A stretch of 37,515 nucleotides of DNA from Euryhalocaulis caribicus (lineage in GTDB: Bacteria; Pseudomonadota; Alphaproteobacteria; Caulobacterales; Maricaulaceae). Made by a program: the position numbers and the translations under genes. The DNA is taken from positions 1 through 37,515 of the forward strand of contig NZ_ASJA01000023.1 of the NCBI RefSeq assembly GCF_000412185.1, written 5' to 3'. The notes beneath the pieces were generated by a model, which saw only the letters and a program-made list of their open reading frames with translations, had not been told where the DNA came from and did no database searches. Below, piece after piece: positions 32,367 through 37,515 of this stretch. The number at the start of each line of letters is the position of its first letter. Within the stretch, counting starts at the first letter, position 1.

Positions 32367-33116
32367 CTACCGTTTTCGCGCCACGACAAACAGGCTTTGC
32401 CCCAGGGCGGGCGGGACCAGCGCGTTATATAGACGCCAGAAGCGGGCCAGAAACAGGTTGCCGCCATGATAGGCGGGCGGGCCGGTATGGATGAAACTCA
32501 AATTCTCGAAATCGTCCGCCGGGAAATACCGGGACACCGCGCCCACGGTGTTGAGGCGGTAGCGGGTCGGGAAGACGTCCTCCCCCCGCCGGCCGCCCGT
32601 ATCCAGTCCGCGCAGCATGCGGGCGTGGAACCGGTTGGGGATCAGCCGGGCGCCAATGCCGACATAGCCCCATTTGTTCGGGGTCCAGGCGAAGAACACG
32701 CCGCCCGGTTTCAGGACCCGGGCAATCTCCGCCGCCGCGGCCGCCGGATTGTCGACATGCTCCAGAACCGCCCATGAGGTTATGATGTCGAAATGCGCGT
32801 CCGGGAAGGGCAACGGCGCGTCAGGTTCGATCACCACGGCTTCATCGATCAGGGGATTGTCCCGGACGGCGGGGTCGATATCGCAACCGGTCAGCCGGGC
32901 GCACCGGCCCTTCAGCGTGGTCAGCGCGCGCTTGTAGCCGGTTTCCAGTTCCGCCCATTTCCCGCGCCCTGCCCCGTAATCCAGCACGTTCATCTCCGGG
33001 CGCAGAACGGAATGAATGAGGGTGAAGAACAGGACCCGATGGTCGTTGCGCGCAAAACCGGAAAGCCGGCTTTCCGGGTAGAGCGTTTCCAGTACGCGCT
33101 TCGCCTTCGGATTCAT
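32367..33116 (-). CDS. Class I SAM-dependent methyltransferase
   Basis: A 249-residue methyltransferase with a Rossmann fold. SAM motif I is MNVLDYGAGRGKW, motif II is GCDIDPAV, and DIITSWAVLEHVDNP and EIARVLKPGGVFFAWTPN follow. Its place among glycan genes suggests methylation of a sugar in the repeat unit, but that is inference. The stop is seven bases before the Wzy-like gene, and its ATG overlaps the end of the flippase gene by four bases, so it is a coupled member of the operon. Confidence 0.87.
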   Translation of the reverse strand: MNPKAKRVLETLYPESRLSGFARNDHRVLFFTLIHSVLRPEMNVLDYGAGRGKWAELETGYKRALTTLKGRCARLTGCDIDPAVRDNPLIDEAVVIEPDAPLPFPDAHFDIITSWAVLEHVDNPAAAAAEIARVLKPGGVFFAWTPNKWGYVGIGARLIPNRFHARMLRGLDTGGRRGEDVFPTRYRLNTVGAVSRYFPADDFENLSFIHTGPPAYHGGNLFLARFWRLYNALVPPALGQSLFVVARKR

Positions 33117-34453
33117 GACGTCCGCCCCAGTCCGAGAAGCGACGTGGCGACGCGGTGTGTGCGCGCGCCTTCCATCAGCAGCCAGATGTTCCAGACCACG
33201 GCGCCCAGCGAGACCGTCGCCGCCGCGCCCAGCGGCCCCGCCCAGAGCGCGGCCGGAATGAGGGCGGCGAGCGTGGCCGCATTGGTGACGGCGATCACCT
33301 TGAGATAGGTCCGCTCATGCCCGCTGATCTCCATCATCAAAACATTGATGCCGGACAGCGCACTGACGAGGTATCCCGCGCTCAGCACGATCAGGAGGGG
33401 GGCCTCCGCCCGGAAGGCGTCGCCGAACAGTCCCATAAGCGGCGCGGCAAAAAGAATGATGGCTATGAAGAGAGCCCCCGTCAGGGCGGCGCTGGCGCTG
33501 ACCGTCAGGCGGGCGATGCGCCGCGCTTGGTCAAGCCGGCCCGCATGGAAATGCCGCGTCAGCATCGGCCCGGCCACAAGGCTGGACGCCATCAGCGCCA
33601 GACCCAGCAGCGTGGCGATCTTCAACGCCGTGAAATAGGCCGCAACGGCGGACGGCGAGAGCGCCAGACCCAGCAGGACCACGGAGAAATACGGCGTTCC
33701 GAAATTCACCACGGACGCCCCCCACAGACCCAGCGAGGCGCGCCGCCATTCCGCGGCCTCATATGCTGCCGGGCGCTTCAGCAACGCCGCCGGGCGGGTG
33801 GCGGGATGAAACCCGGCCTGCGTTAAGGTCACAGCGGCCAGAACGCCCCCGGTAATCCACAAGCCGGACGCCGCATCCAGCAGAGGCGTCAGGCCCAGAG
33901 CGGCGCCGGAGGCGGCGGCGATAACGCCGAGCCGCCAGAAAATATCGCGGGGGGCGAGCGCCAGAGTCATCCCGCCGAACGCGCGCAGGACATGCGCCTG
34001 GTATTCCGCCCAGCCCAGAGCCAAGGTCAGCGCGCCCGCCGCGGCCAGCCAGGCCCGGTTTTCCGGATCCGGCCAGAATAAACCCGAGACGGCCGCGCCC
34101 GCTCCAAGCAAGCCGCAGCCAGTAAAAACCGTGACGTATCCCGCGCGAAGAATTCCGGCGAGCCGGGCGTGGTCCTCCGCCTCCGCGTAGACCGGCGCGA
34201 AACGCAGGACCAGCATGCGCTGACCGAAACTGCCCAGGACCGCCAGCACGGTTGCGAGCGAGAATGCAAACCCGAAACGCCCGAAATCCGCCGGACTCAT
34301 GGCCCGGGCGAGGGTCAGGAACATCAGGAAGGAAAGTCCGGCCGCGGCGATTTTAATGATCAGCGCCGCCGCGCCGCCCCGCGCAAGCCGCAAAAGCGTT
34401 TCGTCATTGGCCATCCGGGTCATCCGGGCCCGCATGCCGGCGGGGCCGGTCAT
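33113..34453 (-). CDS. Wzx-like polysaccharide flippase (MATE/PST superfamily)
   Basis: A 446-residue integral membrane protein with about 12-14 hydrophobic segments spread along its length. It has the N-terminal GGAAALIIKIAAAGLSFLMFLTLARAMSPADFGRFGFAFSLATVLAV region typical of the lipopolysaccharide flippase family. It should move undecaprenyl-linked repeat units across the inner membrane. Its ATG overlaps the stop of the upstream glycosyltransferase (ATGA at 34450-34453), which fixes the start and shows coupling. The last four bases overlap the methyltransferase start. Confidence 0.88.
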   Translation of the reverse strand: MTGPAGMRARMTRMANDETLLRLARGGAAALIIKIAAAGLSFLMFLTLARAMSPADFGRFGFAFSLATVLAVLGSFGQRMLVLRFAPVYAEAEDHARLAGILRAGYVTVFTGCGLLGAGAAVSGLFWPDPENRAWLAAAGALTLALGWAEYQAHVLRAFGGMTLALAPRDIFWRLGVIAAASGAALGLTPLLDAASGLWITGGVLAAVTLTQAGFHPATRPAALLKRPAAYEAAEWRRASLGLWGASVVNFGTPYFSVVLLGLALSPSAVAAYFTALKIATLLGLALMASSLVAGPMLTRHFHAGRLDQARRIARLTVSASAALTGALFIAIILFAAPLMGLFGDAFRAEAPLLIVLSAGYLVSALSGINVLMMEISGHERTYLKVIAVTNAATLAALIPAALWAGPLGAAATVSLGAVVWNIWLLMEGARTHRVATSLLGLGRTS

Positions 34454-35559
34454 CCGGAAAGCTCCACGCCGAGATCGGCCAGCGCCCCGGCCACGCCCTG
34501 CCGGAAATGCGTCTCGTCGAACTGGCGCGCATGCGATTGCAGGACGGCAGGGTCCAGCGAATCCAGCCCCTCCCGCTCGAACGTCTCAATCGCGCCGATC
34601 AGGCCCTCGACAGACGGATCGTCATAGAGAAGCCCGGTTTCGCGATCCCGGACCGTATCCAGAACCCCGCCCCGGCCATAGGCGATCACCGGACGGCCCG
34701 AGGCCATGGCCTCCACAGGCACGATTCCGAAATCCTCCTCGCCCGGGAAGACCAGGGCGCGGCATCGCGCCAGGCGGTCTTTCAGCGTTTCGAAAGGCGC
34801 CTTGCCGAGGAACTCCACTGTCGGCCCCGCCTTCCGCGCCAGCGCGCCGCGCGCGCCATCCGGCCCGCCGATAATGACGAGCTTTTTCTGCATGCGGGTG
34901 AACGCCTCCACCGCGATGTCCGGACGCTTATAGGGGGCCAGCTCCCCGGCCCAGAGATAGAAATCGCCGCGTTCCTCCGCCGCAACAGGCGCGAAATCAT
35001 CCACCGCGACCGGCGGATGCACGATGTCCGAGCCGCGGCGCCAGTATTTCTCGATCCGGGCGGCGACATGGCGGGAATTGGCGAGGAAGCGGTCGACCCG
35101 CGCAGCCGAGGTTACATCCCATTGCCGCAACCGGTGAGCCAGCATCGGCATCGCAAGACGCGCCGGAAACGAGGCCTCTTCCCGGTAGAGATGGCGCTGA
35201 TCCCAGATGTAACGCATGGGGCTGTGGCAGTAGCACAGATGCGGCGCGTCCGGCGGCGGTATGACGCCCTTGGCGGGGCCCGCTTCGCTGGAGATGACAA
35301 GGTCGTAGCCGGTCAGGTCCACCCCCTCCAGCGCGGCCGGCATGAAGGGAAGGTAATTGCGATAGAGGCGCCGCGCGAAGGGCAGGCGGGAAATGCCGGT
35401 GGTCCGGATGACGCGTCCGTTCAGCAGCGGGCTGATCCGCGCCGGATCGTGCACGTGAGTGAAAATATCGGCGTCCGGAAACATGCGGCAGAGCGCTTCC
35501 AGAACCTTCTCTCCGCCGCGCATGCCGACGAGCCAGTAATGAACCAAGGCGACCCGCAT
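34450..35559 (-). CDS. Family 4 glycosyltransferase
   Basis: A 369-residue GT-B fold retaining glycosyltransferase. The N-terminal half has MRVALVHYWLVGMRGGEKVLEAL and DLVISSEAGPAKG. The C-terminal half has DFYLWAGELAPYKRPDIAVEAF and the E-x7-E motif in PGEEDFGIVPVEAMASGRPVIAYGRGG. The donor and acceptor are unknown; it probably adds a sugar to the repeat unit. The ATG at 35559 follows a GGGGAG site, and the longer upstream frame is rejected. It is the first gene of the minus-strand polysaccharide operon, preceded by a hairpin and an RTX gene. Confidence 0.9.
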   Translation of the reverse strand: MRVALVHYWLVGMRGGEKVLEALCRMFPDADIFTHVHDPARISPLLNGRVIRTTGISRLPFARRLYRNYLPFMPAALEGVDLTGYDLVISSEAGPAKGVIPPPDAPHLCYCHSPMRYIWDQRHLYREEASFPARLAMPMLAHRLRQWDVTSAARVDRFLANSRHVAARIEKYWRRGSDIVHPPVAVDDFAPVAAEERGDFYLWAGELAPYKRPDIAVEAFTRMQKKLVIIGGPDGARGALARKAGPTVEFLGKAPFETLKDRLARCRALVFPGEEDFGIVPVEAMASGRPVIAYGRGGVLDTVRDRETGLLYDDPSVEGLIGAIETFEREGLDSLDPAVLQSHARQFDETHFRQGVAGALADLGVELSG

Positions 35560-35679
35560 GCCGCGCTCCCCGCTCGCACTCGAAGAAAACCCCTGTGCAG
35601 AGCCTCGACCATACAGCTTAAGGCTCTGTTGCCGCTTTCTTTTTTCTTTAAAGCAGGACCGGCGCCACCGGGACAGGCG

Positions 35680-35710
35680 AACGGCGGCGGCCAAGATGAC
35701 CGCCGCCGTT
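35680..35710. terminator. Hairpin after the RTX gene (possible terminator)
   Basis: aacggcggcgg (35680-35690) and ccgccgccgtt (35700-35710) form a perfect 11-bp stem with a nine-base loop, 35 bases past the RTX stop. There is no T-run on the minus strand, while a ttgttttt run lies on the plus side (35717-35724). It probably marks the end of RTX transcripts and separates that gene from the polysaccharide operon, whose promoter would lie in 35560-35680. Confidence 0.45.
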
Positions 35711-35744
35711 GCAGGCGTTGTTTTTACAAACCTGTTTCCGGGGG

Positions 35745-37515
35745 TCAGGCCCCGAACAGGAAGTCGCTGTTATCGATATCGCCCTGATCGACATTGACCA
35801 GGCGCAGCATCTCGCCGTCATCGCCAAAGCCGGTGATGATGGTGACATTATTGTTCTGGCTGATCGTGAGCTCGCTGACATCGCTGACCGCGAAAGCCGT
35901 CAGGTCGATCACGTCCACGCCATCCTCGAAATCGGCAATCGTGTCGCGGCCGCCGCTGATCCCGATGACAAAGGTGTCGGCGCCTTCCAGACCGCGCAGG
36001 ACGTCATTTCCAGCCCCGCCGTCCAGAACATCGTCGCCTTCGCGCGCGATCAGCTTGTCGTCGCCATCGCCGCCAGACAGCGTGTCATTGCCGTCAAACC
36101 CGACCAGGACATCGTCGCCGCCAAGGCCTTCGAGAACCGAATCCAGCCCGTTATCGCCGTGAATGGTGTCGTTGAACTCGGAGCCGGTGATGTTTTCGAC
36201 ATTCCGCACCAGATCCCCTTCGGCGTCGCCGCCGATCTGCTCACCGCCCCGCCACAGGCGAACATCCACGCCCGCGGAGGAGTTGGAGTAATCGGCGGTG
36301 TCCACACCGTCACGGCCATTGATGATGTCCGATCCGGCGCCGCCCTGAAGGAAATCATTGCCTTCATCGCCGATAAGCCGGTCTTCGCCATCGCCGCCAT
36401 AAAGGGTGTCGTCGCCATCATACCCGACCAGGTAATCGTCGCCGCCGCGGCCATCGAGCGTGACATCCTTGCCGTCATCGCCGCGGATCAGGTCGTCAAA
36501 CTCCGACCCGATAACGCCTTCCATGGTGCGCAGAATGTCGCCTTCAGCGTCGCCGCCCAGCTGGTTGCCGCGATACAGGCGGACATCCACGGCCTCGTCG
36601 GAGTCCGAATAATCGACCGTATCGAAGCCGTGATCGCCCTTCAGGATGTCGGCCCCGGCGCCGCCGCTGATCAGGTCATCGCCGTTGCGGCCAACGATGA
36701 CGTCATCGCCCGCGCCGCCGCTCAGCGTGTCATTACCGGCGTTGCCGTTGATGAAGTCGTCGCCGCCAAGGCCGTCGATGACATCATCCGATTCGTCGCC
36801 GACCAGGTGATCGTCGCCCTCTGTCGCCACGGGGCCGTCGCCCGTATTCACGGTCTGATCCGCAAAGACCAGCGTTTCGATGTCCGTGAAGGTGTCGGAC
36901 CCGTCATCGCCGTCTGCGGCGTTGTTGTCCGTGATCGTGCCGGCTTCGAAATCGATCGTGTAATCGGCGCGGTTGCCGGTGAACACGATCTGGTCGTTGC
37001 CGTCGCCGCCGATGAAGGAATCGTCGCCCGCGCCGCCGCGCAGGGAGTCGTTGCCGTCGCCGCCGTTCAGAACATCATTGCCGTCATAGGTGCGCAGCGC
37101 GTCATTACCCGCCCCGCCTTCCAGCAAGGAGTCGATGCCGTTATCGCCCTGCAGCACGTCATTGAAGTCGGAGCCGATGACGTTCTCGACATTGCGCAGC
37201 AGGTCGCCTTCCGCGTCGCCGCCGGTCTGGGTGATGGCGCGGAACAGGCGCACATCGACCGCGGCCGATGAGCTGGCGTAGCTGACCGTGTCGGACCCGC
37301 CGCCGCCATTGATGTTGTCGGCGCCCGCGCCGCCAACAATGAAGTCGTCGCCCACCCGGCCAACGATGCGGTCATCCCCGGCGCCGCCATAGAGGGTGTC
37401 GTTGCCGTCATAACCGGTCAGCAGGTCGTCGCCGCCCAGGCCGTCCAGCGTGACGTCCATGCCGTTATTGCCCTGTAGCACGTCATTGAAGGACCGCGGC
37501 CCATGTCCGTGAAGC
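35745..37515 (-). CDS. RTX calcium-binding repeat protein, C-terminal part (partial at window edge)
   Basis: At least 589 residues, open through the right edge, so the N-terminus is missing. It is made of nonapeptide RTX repeats of the GGxGxDxLx form (such as GGAGDDRIVG, YDGNDTLYGG). These are arranged in larger modules of about 108-111 residues that repeat D-T-V-(D/S)-Y, VDVRL, GGDAEGDLLRNVEN, GSxFND and GYDGNDTLYGG. GGDAEGD occurs three times, at residues 87, 309 and 417 counted from 37481. A DGSDTFTDIETLVFADQTV block interrupts them. The C-terminal ~70 residues lack repeats and end FLFGA, as in type I secretion signals. It is probably an exported, calcium-folded adhesin or matrix protein; no transporter genes are visible. 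Confidence 0.9.
   Translation of the reverse strand, partial: LHGHGPRSFNDVLQGNNGMDVTLDGLGGDDLLTGYDGNDTLYGGAGDDRIVGRVGDDFIVGGAGADNINGGGGSDTVSYASSSAAVDVRLFRAITQTGGDAEGDLLRNVENVIGSDFNDVLQGDNGIDSLLEGGAGNDALRTYDGNDVLNGGDGNDSLRGGAGDDSFIGGDGNDQIVFTGNRADYTIDFEAGTITDNNAADGDDGSDTFTDIETLVFADQTVNTGDGPVATEGDDHLVGDESDDVIDGLGGDDFINGNAGNDTLSGGAGDDVIVGRNGDDLISGGAGADILKGDHGFDTVDYSDSDEAVDVRLYRGNQLGGDAEGDILRTMEGVIGSEFDDLIRGDDGKDVTLDGRGGDDYLVGYDGDDTLYGGDGEDRLIGDEGNDFLQGGAGSDIINGRDGVDTADYSNSSAGVDVRLWRGGEQIGGDAEGDLVRNVENITGSEFNDTIHGDNGLDSVLEGLGGDDVLVGFDGNDTLSGGDGDDKLIAREGDDVLDGGAGNDVLRGLEGADTFVIGISGGRDTIADFEDGVDVIDLTAFAVSDVSELTISQNNNVTIITGFGDDGEMLRLVNVDQGDIDNSDFLFGA

Noticed and set aside
35709-37271. A 520-codon Val/Ala/Ile-rich repetitive open frame opposite the RTX gene.
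   Set aside because: It is the mirror of the RTX nonapeptide repeats; its apparent repeats follow from the Gly-Asp codons on the other strand.

Overview
The window is GC-rich DNA with tightly packed genes on both strands. Its gene content points to an alphaproteobacterium, probably aquatic and near the Caulobacterales/Hyphomonadaceae-Maricaulis group. Supporting signs are a Xanthomonas/Caulobacter-type TonB receptor, hslV/hslU, a HisKA_2-type histidine kinase, a bacterial transglutaminase-like (C93) peptidase, a curlin beside a CsgH-like protein, and sulfotransferases. The taxonomic placement is an inference from gene content. No rRNA, tRNA, CRISPR, insertion sequence or prophage was seen.

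Layout. 1-865: three tandem copies (the first only a C-terminal remnant at the window edge) of a small Cys-rich exported protein, with a strong terminator after the second. 872-4535: an hslV/hslU locus in which a divergent VOC-GFA gene pair and an NTF2-like gene separate the two protease subunits; an MmcQ/YjbR gene follows hslU. 4603-6717: a membrane HAMP-GGDEF-EAL protein with a TGDEF active site. 6861-10864: a TonB receptor-phytase operon preceded by a good match to a PHO box (10942-10959), suggesting a phosphate-starvation system for organic phosphate. 11027-12911: serB and serA, convergent. 13181-14219: curlin repeat protein followed by a CsgH-like protein. 14346-20908: M14 carboxypeptidase, MltF-like lytic transglycosylase, TPR-sulfotransferase, a histidine-phosphatase lipoprotein and a carboxylesterase lipoprotein. 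20948-22848: histidine kinase plus stand-alone receiver. 22868-25084: divergent selD and mnmH (selU), the 2-selenouridine tRNA pathway. 25081-25995: C93 peptidase behind an unusually AT-rich leader.

26173-35559 is a surface-polysaccharide locus: galE, a WbaP-type priming transferase, a sulfotransferase, a pyruvyl-transferase-family enzyme, a Wzy/ligase-like polymerase, a methyltransferase, a Wzx-like flippase and a GT4 glycosyltransferase. Together they can prime, build, acidify, flip and polymerise a probably sulfated and/or pyruvylated polysaccharide. 35745-37515 is the C-terminal part of a calcium-binding RTX repeat protein that runs off the window; its sequence departs abruptly from the repeat pattern in the last ~25 bases.

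The observations most worth following are the PHO-box/TonB receptor/phytase unit, the curlin-CsgH pair, the split hslVU locus, the tandem Cys-rich proteins, the anionic polysaccharide locus and the RTX protein edge.
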